Positions 1 to 6,599 of a DNA stretch of 7,310 nt are shown here, piece after piece (the first letter of the stretch is position 1; the number at the start of each line of letters is the position of its first letter). This DNA comes from JBDREF01 sp043820045 (GTDB taxonomy: Bacteria > Planctomycetota > Phycisphaerae > Sedimentisphaerales > Anaerobacaceae): assembly GCA_043820045.1 (NCBI GenBank), contig JBDREF010000482.1:1-7310 (forward strand), given 5' to 3'. The notes under the pieces were generated by a model. It had not been told where the DNA came from, did not search any database, and worked only from the letters and a program-made list of their open reading frames with translations. The translations under genes and the position numbers were made by a program.

Positions 1-1215
1 CTGTTCAACGGCACAGACCTCGCCGGCTGGAAAGGACTCTTAAAGGGCCCTTACGACAACCCGTCCAAGCGGGCGACATTGGCGCCGGACCAACTGAAGG
101 ACCTGCAAAAGCAGGCGGACGAAGACATGCGGGCGCACTGGAAAGTGGCCGATGGCGCTCTTGTCTTCGACGGCGGGGGACGCAGTCTGTGCACGGCCAA
201 AGACTACGGCGACTTCGAGATGTTAGTGGACTGGAAAATCAAGGAGAACGGCGACAGCGGGATCTATCTTCGCGGCTCGCCACAGGTGCAGATATGGGAC
301 ACCGACAGGCCCAATGCCGACGTCGGCTCCGGAGGTTTGTACAACAACCAAAAAGGTGAGAGCAAACCCAAGAAAAAAGCCGACAAACCTGTCGGGCAGT
401 GGAACACGTTTCGCATCTTCATGATCGGTGAGCTGGTGACGGTCATGCTCAACGACGAGATCGTGGTTGATAATGTGGTGATGGAGAATTACTGGGACAG
501 GAGCATACCGATTTATCCGACCGGCCAGATCGAGCTTCAAAATCACGGCAACAACCTGTACTTCAGGAACATTTTCATTCGAGAGATACCTCGCGAAAAG
601 GGAACCAACCGGCTGACGAAAGAGGAGCGGCAGGACGGTTTCAAGCGGATGTTTAACGGCAAGGACCTGAAAGGCTGGGAGGGCAACACGAAGGGCTACT
701 CCATCGAAAACGGGATTATGACTTGCGACCCGTCGCTCGGCGGCAAGGGCGACCTGTACATGGTGGACGAGTACGGCGATTTCGTTATGCGCTTCGAGTT
801 CAGGCTGACGCCCGGCGCCAATAACGGGCTGGCGATTCGCGTGCCGTTCAACGGCCACGCGGCGTACGACGGCATGGAGCTGCAAATTCTCGACCATGAC
901 TCGCCGCGATACAGGGGCTGGCTGGAGAGCTACCAGCACCACGGCTCGATTTACGGCGTGGTCCCCGCAAAGACCGGATATCTCAAGCCCGTCGGCGAGT
1001 GGAACTATCAGGAAGTGACCGCGAAAGGAAAGCAGATAACAATCAAGCTAAACGGCGCAACTATCGTGGATGCGGACATCGAGAAGGCCAGCAAGCCGAA
1101 GACGCTTGACGGCAAGGAACATCCGGGCCTGCTGCGGGCCAAGGGACGTATCGGCTTCGCCGGCCACGGCGACCGCGTCGAGTTCCGCAGCCTGCGAATC
1201 AAATCGCTCGATTAG
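1..1215 (+). CDS. Tandem DUF1080 (3-keto-disaccharide hydrolase-like) protein, 5' end missing
   Basis: The reading frame is open from base 1 to the TAG at 1213-1215, giving 404 visible residues. The true start and any signal peptide lie upstream; the TTG at 79 is inside the domain and is not a credible start. Two DUF1080 (Pfam 3keto-disac_hyd) concanavalin-like domains follow one another. Domain 1 opens with LFNGTDLAGWKG at residues 1-12 and ends near residue 195. Domain 2 opens with MFNGKDLKGWEG at residue 217 and runs to the C-terminus. Both keep family landmarks: an F-x-M/R strand after YGDF, the PVGQWN / PVGEWN strand, and a closing strand (LYFRNIFIREI, VEFRSLRIKSL). Known family members cleave 3-keto-glycosides made by Gfo/Idh/MocA oxidoreductases, which fits the next gene. 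Most DUF1080 proteins have one domain; here two diverged copies are fused. Substrate is unknown. The family call is firm; the enzymatic role is inferred. Confidence 0.9.
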   Translation: MFNGTDLAGWKGLLKGPYDNPSKRATLAPDQLKDLQKQADEDMRAHWKVADGALVFDGGGRSLCTAKDYGDFEMLVDWKIKENGDSGIYLRGSPQVQIWDTDRPNADVGSGGLYNNQKGESKPKKKADKPVGQWNTFRIFMIGELVTVMLNDEIVVDNVVMENYWDRSIPIYPTGQIELQNHGNNLYFRNIFIREIPREKGTNRLTKEERQDGFKRMFNGKDLKGWEGNTKGYSIENGIMTCDPSLGGKGDLYMVDEYGDFVMRFEFRLTPGANNGLAIRVPFNGHAAYDGMELQILDHDSPRYRGWLESYQHHGSIYGVVPAKTGYLKPVGEWNYQEVTAKGKQITIKLNGATIVDADIEKASKPKTLDGKEHPGLLRAKGRIGFAGHGDRVEFRSLRIKSLD

Positions 1216-1218
1216 CAA

Positions 1219-1318
1219 CCGCGTGTGCAACGAGTTGCACACCCTACAAAAACTACGAGAAAGCATCACGATGGTCTAATCCGTAGGGTGTGCAAAATTC
1301 CGTTTTTTGCACACGCGG
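1219..1318. repeat. Mirror pair of hairpin repeats (REPIN-like)
   Basis: Two hairpins lie in opposite orientation, 40 to 45 bases apart. The left unit (1219-1247) has an 8-bp stem GTGTGCAA (1223-1230) / TTGCACAC (1235-1242) with a CGAG loop. The right unit (1283-1318) has a 10-bp stem GTGTGCAAAA (1288-1297) / TTTTGCACAC (1305-1314) with a 7-base loop. The outer flanks are also inverted copies: CCGC at 1219 and GCGG at 1315, and CCCTAC at 1242 against GTAGGG at 1283. The whole block can therefore fold as one long stem or as two hairpins. The left unit starts 3 bases after the DUF1080 stop codon. There is no T-run behind either stem, so a terminator is not the best reading. Confidence 0.85.
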
Positions 1319-1345
1319 AAAAGAACAAAGAGCAGCCTTGTATCG

Positions 1346-1375
1346 AATCCCGGCGCGCCGGGATTGCACACGCGG
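1346..1375. repeat. Perfect 20-bp palindrome joined to a third repeat half-copy
   Basis: Bases 1346-1365 form a perfect palindrome: AATCCCGGCG followed by its exact reverse complement, with GGCGCGCC in the centre. Its last two bases are shared with TTGCACACGCGG (1364-1375), which is an exact direct repeat of 1307-1318 in the right hairpin unit. The block ends 19 bases before the ribosome binding site of the oxidoreductase gene. It could be repeat debris or a regulatory stem in the 5' leader; the sequence does not decide. Confidence 0.75.
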
Positions 1376-1394
1376 ACTTCATAGACGAATGACG

Positions 1395-1400
1395 AAAGGA
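1395..1400 (+). promoter_or_regulatory. Ribosome binding site of the oxidoreductase gene
   Basis: AAAGGA lies 7 bases before the ATG at 1408 and supports that start. Confidence 0.65.
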
Positions 1401-1407
1401 CAACTTC

Positions 1408-2697
1408 ATGAAAAATAGAATCACCAGGAACACAACAACTCTCACCAGAAGAGAATTTTTAGCGCGTTCGGCGGCGACTGCCGGTGTTGTGCTGGCATTG
1501 CCGACGATAATTCCTTCGTCGGTTCTCGGCGCCGATGCTCCGAGCAACCGCATCACAATGGGCTTCATCGGCACGGGCGGCCAGGGCACAAGCGACATGA
1601 AGGGCTTCAAGGGCAAAACCGACTGTGAGATTCTGGCCGTATGCGACGTCGATGCCGACCACGCTAAGAAGGCCGCTGCAACCGCGGGCCTCGATGAGAA
1701 GTCATGCTACGTGGATTTTCGCGAGGTGCTGGCCCGCAACGACATCGACGCCGTGCTGGTCGCCACGCCCGACCATTGGCACGTGCCGACGTCAATAGCG
1801 GCCGTGCGCGCGGGCAAGGATGTTTATTGCGAAAAGCCGCTGACGTTGACGATAGCCGAAGGCCGCACGCTTGCCGACGAGGTAAAACGCTACGGCCGCG
1901 TTTTTCAGACGGGCTCGCAGCAGCGCTCCAGCTCCGAATTCCACAAAGCCTGCGAAATGGTCGTCAACGGACGCATCGGCCACCTGCACACGATGAGAGT
2001 CGGAATCTCCAACAACAACAGAAAATGCGAGCCGACCTGGACACCCGAGCCGGTGCCAGCCGGGTTCGACTACGACATGTGGCTGGGCCCGGCCCAGTGG
2101 GCGCCCTACCACACGCAGAGATGTCACTACCAGTTCCGTTTCATACTGGAGTACTCCGGCGGGCAAATGACCAACTGGGGCGCGCATCATCTGGATATCG
2201 CGCAGTGGGGCAACCAGGCCGACACGACCGGACCGGTGGAAATCAGCGGCAAAGGCGAGTTCCCGAAGACCGGCCTCTTCACGACGGCGCTGAAAGCCGA
2301 GATCGAGTACACCTACGCGAACGGCGTAAAGATGTTCCTAAAATCGGGAAGCGGCGGCACGAGATTCGAGGGCACCGAAGGATGGATCTACGTCAACCGC
2401 GGCAAGCTGGAGGCCGAGCCGAAGTCGCTGCTGACCTCGGTGATAGGGGCGGATGAGAAGCGTCTTTACGAGAGTAGCGACCACAAGCGCAACTTCCTCG
2501 ATTGCATAAAGAGCCGTAAAGACCCGATCTGCAACGTCGAGACCGGCCATCGCTCGAGCACGGTATGCCACTTGGGCAATATTGCAATGCTACTGGATAG
2601 GCCGCTAAAGTGGGACCCGCAGGCCGAGCGATTCATCGGCGACGACGAAGCCAACCGAATGACCCGGCGCCCCGCACGAGCACCCTGGCGGACATAA
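1408..2697 (+). CDS. Tat-exported Gfo/Idh/MocA family oxidoreductase
   Basis: A complete 429-residue protein from ATG 1408 (AAAGGA seven bases upstream) to TAA. The N-terminus carries a twin-arginine signal, TRREFLARSAA at residues 13-23, then a hydrophobic stretch and a probable cleavage near SVLGA (38-42), so it should be exported folded with its cofactor. The Rossmann dinucleotide fold begins at residue 49, with the GTGGQG loop at 55-60 and an acidic CDVD end of the second strand at 79-82. ATPDHWH (119-125) and the signature EKP (142-144) are present. The C-terminal domain has TNWGAHHLD (255-263), whose histidines and aspartate match the usual substrate/catalytic site, and the protein ends in the RP-x-RAPWR tail typical of planctomycete members. 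The family oxidises or reduces sugar hydroxyls with NAD(P). Beside a DUF1080 protein the likely reaction is C3 oxidation of a glycoside. The cofactor preference and sugar are not visible. Confidence 0.93.
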   Translation: MKNRITRNTTTLTRREFLARSAATAGVVLALPTIIPSSVLGADAPSNRITMGFIGTGGQGTSDMKGFKGKTDCEILAVCDVDADHAKKAAATAGLDEKSCYVDFREVLARNDIDAVLVATPDHWHVPTSIAAVRAGKDVYCEKPLTLTIAEGRTLADEVKRYGRVFQTGSQQRSSSEFHKACEMVVNGRIGHLHTMRVGISNNNRKCEPTWTPEPVPAGFDYDMWLGPAQWAPYHTQRCHYQFRFILEYSGGQMTNWGAHHLDIAQWGNQADTTGPVEISGKGEFPKTGLFTTALKAEIEYTYANGVKMFLKSGSGGTRFEGTEGWIYVNRGKLEAEPKSLLTSVIGADEKRLYESSDHKRNFLDCIKSRKDPICNVETGHRSSTVCHLGNIAMLLDRPLKWDPQAERFIGDDEANRMTRRPARAPWRT

Positions 2698-2760
2698 GAA
2701 AATCCTAAGCACGAAATCCTAAATTCGAAACAATATCGAATGTTCAAAAACACAAATGCT
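2698..2760. repeat. A/T-rich repeat debris with AAATCCTAA pair
   Basis: The stretch directly behind the oxidoreductase stop is A/T-rich and low in complexity. AAATCCTAA occurs at 2700-2708 and again at 2714-2722, 14 bases apart, followed by AAATTCGAAACAATATCGAA-like sequence. It resembles dispersed noncoding repeats seen in some environmental bacterial genomes, but this window has no second copy to prove it. Confidence 0.4.
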
Positions 2761-2810
2761 CAAAACAGACGGTAGACGGTAGGATAGGCTTTAGCCCATG
2801 CTGTTAATCT

Positions 2811-2880
2811 GTCATCCCTGCGAAAGCAGGGAACCAGGAACGTAGCGGCAGACTGGATTCCCGCTTTCGCGGGAATGGCA
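2811..2880. repeat. Double-hairpin REP element (CCCGCGAAAGCGGG type)
   Basis: Two hairpins are arranged as an inverted pair around a centre near 2840-2851. The left stem is CCCTGC (2816-2821) / GCAGGG (2826-2831) with a GAAA loop. The right stem is ATTCCCGC (2857-2864) / GCGGGAAT (2869-2876) with a TTTC loop. The outer parts also pair: GTCAT at 2811 against ATGGC at 2875, and CCAGG at 2834 against CTGG at 2853. This matches the very widespread REP class built on TTCCCGCGAAAGCGGGAA. The left copy carries a T-for-C change with its compensating A, so the stem is preserved. Confidence 0.85.
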
Positions 2881-2890
2881 AGCGGTAGCG

Positions 2891-2916
2891 GTAGGGTGCG
2901 AAATATCGCACCCTAC
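2891..2916. repeat. GTAGGGTGCG hairpin repeat, intact copy
   Basis: An 11-bp perfect stem: GTAGGGTGCGA (2891-2901) pairs with TCGCACCCTAC (2906-2916) around an AATA loop. It shares the exact 14-mer GCGGTAGGGTGCGA (2888-2901) with the copy at 6597-6610, and the GTAGGGTG head with the unit at 1283. It ends 53 bases before the start of the beta-helix gene. The ATG at 2922 just behind it is not the likely gene start. Confidence 0.85.
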
Positions 2917-2959
2917 GTAAAATGGTTTGTTGCAAGTTGGACTCGGTGACATGGACTGC

Positions 2960-2965
2960 GGGTGA
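2960..2965 (+). promoter_or_regulatory. Probable ribosome binding site deciding the beta-helix gene start
   Basis: GGGTGA ends 4 bases before the ATG at 2970 and 10 bases before the in-frame ATG at 2976. No comparable site precedes the in-frame ATG at 2922, which follows a repeat. This favours a start at 2970 or 2976. Confidence 0.5.
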
Positions 2966-2969
2966 CTTT

Positions 2970-4781
2970 ATGAAAATGCTGAATGAAATACGCGAGAGCT
3001 TTGCGAAAATTGTTACGTTAATTGCGGTAGTGGTGGTTATTGCGGCGGCTGTGTCCGCTCGCGAGCGGCGGGAGGTACCGCCGCTTGTGGGGTTTGCGGT
3101 CGGTCCGGAAATGGACGAGATTGTGCCGAAGCGTTTCATCGTCGATCCTCCGACGATTGAAAACCTGGGCTTTCGATGGTATGTCGAAGGGGACAGCAAT
3201 CGCAATGCATCTGTGGCCGTAGCGTTTCGTAAGAAAGGCGAATCCGAGTGGACCGACGCCCTGCCGATGCTGCGGGTACACCACGAGGTGTCCGACCAGA
3301 GGTACGGGCCTTACCGCACGGGAAACCTCTTCGCCGGCAGCGTGCTCTTTCTGGAACCGGCGACGGCTTACGAAATCCGTTTCACTATGTCCGATCCCGA
3401 CGGCGGCGCTCCGGCTGAGCCGAAGATCGTCGAGGCCGCGACGCGGGCCGAACCAAGAGCGTTCGAAGGCGGGCGAATTATCGACGCCACCGCCGAAAAG
3501 GGACTGATGGCGGCCTTCGAGCAGGCCCGGCCCGGCGATGTGATTCAGCTTCGTCCCGGTATCTACAAAGGCCCCTTCGAGCTGAGCAAGTCCGGCACGG
3601 CCGCCAAACCCATCGTCTTTCGCGGCCCGCCCGACGGACAGGCGGTCCTCGAAGCTGACGGCGTCGGCGGCAGGTCGCCAATAGTGACGCTTAACGGGGC
3701 GAACCACCTGCACTTCGAGAACCTTTCGTTCCGCAATGCCCATACGGCGGTCTATGCCGCAAAACCAGGCGGCTCCGATGGGCTTGTCATCCGCCGGTGC
3801 AAGATTCACGATGTAGTCTATGGCATCAACACCGGCTGCGAGAATTCGAAAAACTGGTACATCGCGGACAACGACATCGTCGGCATCAACCCGACATGGT
3901 ACCCGCGGCCGCCAGATACGTACATGAGTCCCGGGCACACCGGCGTCAACGTGTACGGCCAGGGCCACATTATCTGCTACAACCGCATCACGAGATTCAG
4001 CGACTCGGCCGCGATCTATAACTTCGGCCCGCCGGGCGATGACGTGAGCAAGCACTGCGTGAACATTGATTTCTACAACAACGACCTGTCCTGGGCGCAG
4101 GACGACACGTTCGAAGCGGATTACGGCTGCCACAACATTCGGTTCTATCGCAACCGCTGCTACAACGCGCACACGGGCATGTCCACGCAGCCGTTCTACG
4201 GCGGGCCGGTATATCTTATCCGCAACGAGCTTTACGGCATCACCAGCCTCAGCTACAAGCTGAACAACTACCCCGCCGGTATCGAAGCCTACAACAACAC
4301 ATCATGTTGCGCAGGGCAAGGTTTCCGTCCGCCGCCCATCTGGCAGAACGGCCATTTCCGAAACAACCTTTTCATGGGCGCCTCGCAATACGCGCTTGTC
4401 TCCGGCTCGCCCACGCCTTACAGCACGATGGATTACGACGCCTACCGCCGTAACGAAGCGGAACGGCTGATCAGTTGGACAGGCAGCGAGGGAAAGACGT
4501 CACGCTATCAGTCACTTGAGGCGTTCTCCAAGGCCACGGGCCTTGAGCGGCACGGCATGTTGGCGGACTACGACATTTTCGTGAGCGCCGCACCGCCGGA
4601 GCAGGGCAAGAGCTACGAACCCGCCCACTACGACCTGCGACTGCGCGAGGCCGTCAAAGTCGTCGATGCGGGAATCACCCTTGCGCAGATAACGAACGGT
4701 TTCACGGGCAAGTCGCCGGACTTAGGCTGCTACGAACTCGGCCAAGAACCGCCGCACTACGGCCCGCGACCGCTGCGATAA
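2970..4781 (+). CDS. Secreted right-handed beta-helix (pectate lyase-like fold) protein
   Basis: From ATG 2970 the product is 603 residues. This start puts a classic Sec signal at the N-terminus: charged residues 1-13, a hydrophobic core 14-29, and cleavage after AVSA at residue 30. The frame extends up to an ATG at 2922, but that would add 16 unlikely residues coded beside a hairpin repeat. Residues about 55-160 look like a fibronectin-III-type beta-sandwich, ending in LEPATAYEIRFTMSDPDGG. GDVIQLRPGIYKGPFELSKSG (189-209) is the typical opening of a DUF1565/NosD-like parallel beta-helix. Coils rich in asparagine turns (NLSFRNA, YIADNDI, ICYNRI, FYNNDL, FYRNRCYN, AYNNTS) continue to about residue 470. 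The C-terminus (ITNGFTGKSPDLGCYELG, then PHYGPR) is the terminal strand common in planctomycete secreted helix proteins. The family includes polysaccharide lyases, epimerases and binding proteins; no catalytic set is identifiable. The glycan-related context supports a polysaccharide target. Confidence 0.85.
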   Translation: MKMLNEIRESFAKIVTLIAVVVVIAAAVSARERREVPPLVGFAVGPEMDEIVPKRFIVDPPTIENLGFRWYVEGDSNRNASVAVAFRKKGESEWTDALPMLRVHHEVSDQRYGPYRTGNLFAGSVLFLEPATAYEIRFTMSDPDGGAPAEPKIVEAATRAEPRAFEGGRIIDATAEKGLMAAFEQARPGDVIQLRPGIYKGPFELSKSGTAAKPIVFRGPPDGQAVLEADGVGGRSPIVTLNGANHLHFENLSFRNAHTAVYAAKPGGSDGLVIRRCKIHDVVYGINTGCENSKNWYIADNDIVGINPTWYPRPPDTYMSPGHTGVNVYGQGHIICYNRITRFSDSAAIYNFGPPGDDVSKHCVNIDFYNNDLSWAQDDTFEADYGCHNIRFYRNRCYNAHTGMSTQPFYGGPVYLIRNELYGITSLSYKLNNYPAGIEAYNNTSCCAGQGFRPPPIWQNGHFRNNLFMGASQYALVSGSPTPYSTMDYDAYRRNEAERLISWTGSEGKTSRYQSLEAFSKATGLERHGMLADYDIFVSAAPPEQGKSYEPAHYDLRLREAVKVVDAGITLAQITNGFTGKSPDLGCYELGQEPPHYGPRPLR

Positions 4782-4813
4782 GCCCTCGACATTGTAAACA
4801 CCAACTTTGGCTG

Positions 4814-4842
4814 TTGATTTATCACGAGGTTGAAGGTATCAT
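4814..4842 (+). promoter_or_regulatory. Candidate sigma70 promoter of the peptidase-PIN module
   Basis: TTGATT (4814-4819) and TATCAT (4837-4842) are separated by exactly 17 bases, close to the TTGACA / TATAAT consensus. Transcription would start near 4849 and leave a leader of about 86 bases. The site lies in the 153-base gap after the beta-helix gene, where no other strong pair was seen. This is prediction by eye only. Confidence 0.45.
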
Positions 4843-4843
4843 A
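4836..4843 (+). promoter_or_regulatory. Possible Xre operator, copy 1 (GTATCATA)
   Basis: GTATCATA covers the -10 box and sits in the short palindrome TATCATAGATA (4837-4847). The same 8-mer recurs inverted at 4934-4941. Xre-type regulators of such modules usually repress their own promoter, so binding here is plausible but inferred. Confidence 0.3.
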
Positions 4844-4931
4844 GATAATTAGTTGTGGGATTCGCTTTGCGGCTGCACCTATTGAAGAAGTAGTTGTGTG
4901 TGAATTGAATGTACGCAAACAAACATGATTC

Positions 4932-4942
4932 TGTATGATACA
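4932..4942 (-). promoter_or_regulatory. Possible Xre operator, copy 2, over the start codon
   Basis: TGTATGATACA is a palindrome with a central G that contains the ATG at 4935-4937. Its reverse complement matches 4835-4845 in 9 of 11 positions, including all of GTATCATA. Confidence 0.3.
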
Positions 4943-6104
4943 AATGGTCCAACAGCTACCGGTAAATCCTGATACGCTCAAGTGGGCTAGAGAGACAGCG
5001 AATATCTCTCTGGAAGAAGCCGCATTCCGAATAAAGAAGACCCCCGAAATTGTTGAAGATTGGGAGAGAAAGGGCGGGAAATCACCTACTTATGTACAGT
5101 TGGAAACATTAGCTTACGAGATATATAAACGTCCAATAGCAATCTTTTTCTTTCCTGATCCACCGAGAGAAATCGACCCCAAGGGTTCTTTCCGTACTCT
5201 TCCGGCGAGTGAGCTTGAGGATTTGCCTTCTACATTCCTTAAGCTTTTCCGCGATGCCCAGGCAATGCAAATCAATCTCGATGAGTTAAATGACGGCATA
5301 AACCCAAATCCAGATAAGATACTCAGAGATTTGTCTTTTTCACCCGGGGATAATGTTGACGACATGGCAGCCGCCGTCAGGGAATACCTGGGCATCCCTC
5401 TCGCGACGCAGCTACTGTGGAAGGATGTCAGCACGGCACTTAAGGAGTGGCGCAGAGCAATCGAAAGCAAGGGAATCTACGTTTTCAAGGACGCGTTTCA
5501 CTTCGACGAGATTTCAGGCTTTTGCATCTACGACCATGAATTTCCGGTGATTTATCTGAACAATAGTATGCCGATGACAAGACAAGTTTTCACTCTCTTT
5601 CATGAGATTGTCCATCTTCTACTTAAAACCGGAGGAATCGACAAGCGCAATGACGCATTTCTACGGAAACTCAAAGGAGATAACAGAAGGGCGGAAGTAC
5701 TCTGCAATACATTTGCCGGGGCATTCCTTGTCCCGGATTCAGATTTTGAAACGATGTTGAAAGCAACTAAGCTTGATGAAGAAGAGATACAGCAATTAGC
5801 AAATCGATATAACGTGAGCCGAGAAGTTATCCTGAGAAAATGCATGGATCGAAAGCTCATTAGCAAAGCCTACTACGAACAGAAAAGCAAGCAATGGGCA
5901 GAGGAAGCACAGAAAAGACGAAAGCAAGACAAAGGGGGTGACTACTACCGAAACGTTGTAGCTTATCGAGGTGAAACTTATTTGGACTTGGTATTCAAGA
6001 AGTATTATCAAGGCCGTTTTGATGCCGCTCAATTAGCCGAATACTTGGGGGTTAAAGTAACATATGTTCCCGGAGTGGAGTCAGAGTTCCTGAGCAGAAC
6101 TTGA
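4935..6104 (+). CDS. Xre HTH - ImmA/IrrE (M78) zinc metallopeptidase fusion
   Basis: A 389-residue cytoplasmic protein. Residues about 12-65 form an Xre/Cro-type helix-turn-helix (LKWARETANISLEEAAFRI, then VEDWERKG), followed by the linker KRPIAIFFFPDPP characteristic of the HTH-COG2856 fusion family. The peptidase domain carries HEIVH at 223-227, two zinc-binding histidines and the catalytic glutamate. RRAEVLCNTFAGAFLVP (251-267) supplies the probable third ligand Glu254. Residues 283-310 (IQQLANRYNVSREVILRKC) match the usual helical tail. Relatives such as ImmA and IrrE cleave repressor proteins, and fused versions act as regulator or antitoxin-like partners in toxin-antitoxin loci. No convincing ribosome binding site precedes ATG 4935; the in-frame ATG at 4944 is an alternative that loses three residues. 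The gene overlaps or abuts the following PIN gene, so they are likely co-transcribed. Codon use is more A/T-rich than upstream genes, suggesting transfer. Confidence 0.93.
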   Translation: MIQMVQQLPVNPDTLKWARETANISLEEAAFRIKKTPEIVEDWERKGGKSPTYVQLETLAYEIYKRPIAIFFFPDPPREIDPKGSFRTLPASELEDLPSTFLKLFRDAQAMQINLDELNDGINPNPDKILRDLSFSPGDNVDDMAAAVREYLGIPLATQLLWKDVSTALKEWRRAIESKGIYVFKDAFHFDEISGFCIYDHEFPVIYLNNSMPMTRQVFTLFHEIVHLLLKTGGIDKRNDAFLRKLKGDNRRAEVLCNTFAGAFLVPDSDFETMLKATKLDEEEIQQLANRYNVSREVILRKCMDRKLISKAYYEQKSKQWAEEAQKRRKQDKGGDYYRNVVAYRGETYLDLVFKKYYQGRFDAAQLAEYLGVKVTYVPGVESEFLSRT

Positions 6105-6112
6105 TCAGTTTA

Positions 6113-6583
6113 ATGTATGTTTTTGACACAAACAGTCTGAGCGTCATACTTAAACATTACTATCCGGAACGCTTTCTCTCTCTTTGGACAAAACTCAACG
6201 AAATGCTCACAAATGGTGACATCAAACTCGTTCGTGAGTCTTATAACGAAATTATGAAACTCAATGCCAAAGACCGGCCGGCTCAGTGGGCAAAAGAAAA
6301 CAGGAAGCTTTTTTCAGTTCCCTCCCTCGAAGAACTGCAATTTGTTAATGAGATATTCGCAGTATCACATTTCCAGCAACTCATAGAGAAAAAGAAGATC
6401 TTAGGTGGAAGACCAGTCGCCGATCCGTTCGTAATCGCAAAAGCCAAATGCGAAGACGCAATTGTTGTTACTGAGGAGACACACAAAGAAAACGCGGCCA
6501 AGATTCCAAATGTCTGTGAGCATTTTGGCGTAGAATGCATCAACCTCGAAGACTTCATGCAAAGAGAGAATTGGCAGTTCTAA
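6113..6583 (+). CDS. DUF4411 family PIN-like protein, putative toxin ribonuclease
   Basis: A 156-residue protein starting at ATG 6113 (MYVFDTNSLSV), 8 bases behind the stop of the peptidase gene. An in-frame TTG at 6101 would overlap that stop by 4 bases (TTGA) and add MISL. The family usually begins directly at the DTNS strand, so 6113 is preferred. No clear ribosome binding site is near either, which suggests translational coupling. Acidic residues lie where PIN nucleases hold metal: Asp5 in FDTNS, Glu46 in SYNEIMKL, Asp104 in VADPFVIAKAK, and Glu121/122 in VVTEET. KIPNVCEHFGVECINLEDF (130-148) is the typical DUF4411 ending. PIN proteins of the VapC group cut RNA; activity and target here are inferred. 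Pairing with an Xre-M78 peptidase is a recurrent architecture for this family. It could equally be a defence effector or a catalytically quiet relative. Confidence 0.88.
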   Translation: MYVFDTNSLSVILKHYYPERFLSLWTKLNEMLTNGDIKLVRESYNEIMKLNAKDRPAQWAKENRKLFSVPSLEELQFVNEIFAVSHFQQLIEKKKILGGRPVADPFVIAKAKCEDAIVVTEETHKENAAKIPNVCEHFGVECINLEDFMQRENWQF

Positions 6584-6599
6584 GGCAAGTGTCTAAGCG

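Noticed and set aside
79..81. TTG at 79 as the start of the DUF1080 gene
   Set aside because: The frame is open to base 1 and the domain signature FNGTDLAGW is already coded at 4-30, so the real start is upstream of the window.
223..942. Minus-strand open frame of 239 codons inside the DUF1080 gene
   Set aside because: Antisense shadow of a clear two-domain protein; the translation is low in recognisable structure.
1283..1318. Hairpin with a T-run as an intrinsic terminator
   Set aside because: The six T bases are within the loop and 3' arm of the hairpin, not behind it, and the block is better explained as a repeat copy.
1219..1375. CRISPR array or tandem repeat array
   Set aside because: Units are inverted, differ in length and have unequal spacing; there are no uniform spacers and no cas genes.
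1704..2456. Plus-strand frame of 250 codons inside the oxidoreductase gene
   Set aside because: Arginine-rich out-of-frame shadow of the Gfo/Idh/MocA gene, which is intact and has all its motifs.
3018..4172. Long open frame on the minus strand, 384 codons
   Set aside because: It lies wholly inside the beta-helix gene in GC-rich DNA, where antisense frames stay open easily. Its translation has no recognisable motif.
4925..4972. Fifteen-codon frame from ATG 4925 overlapping the start of the peptidase gene, possible leader peptide
   Set aside because: No ribosome binding site and no regulatory codon run; short frames of this length are expected by chance.
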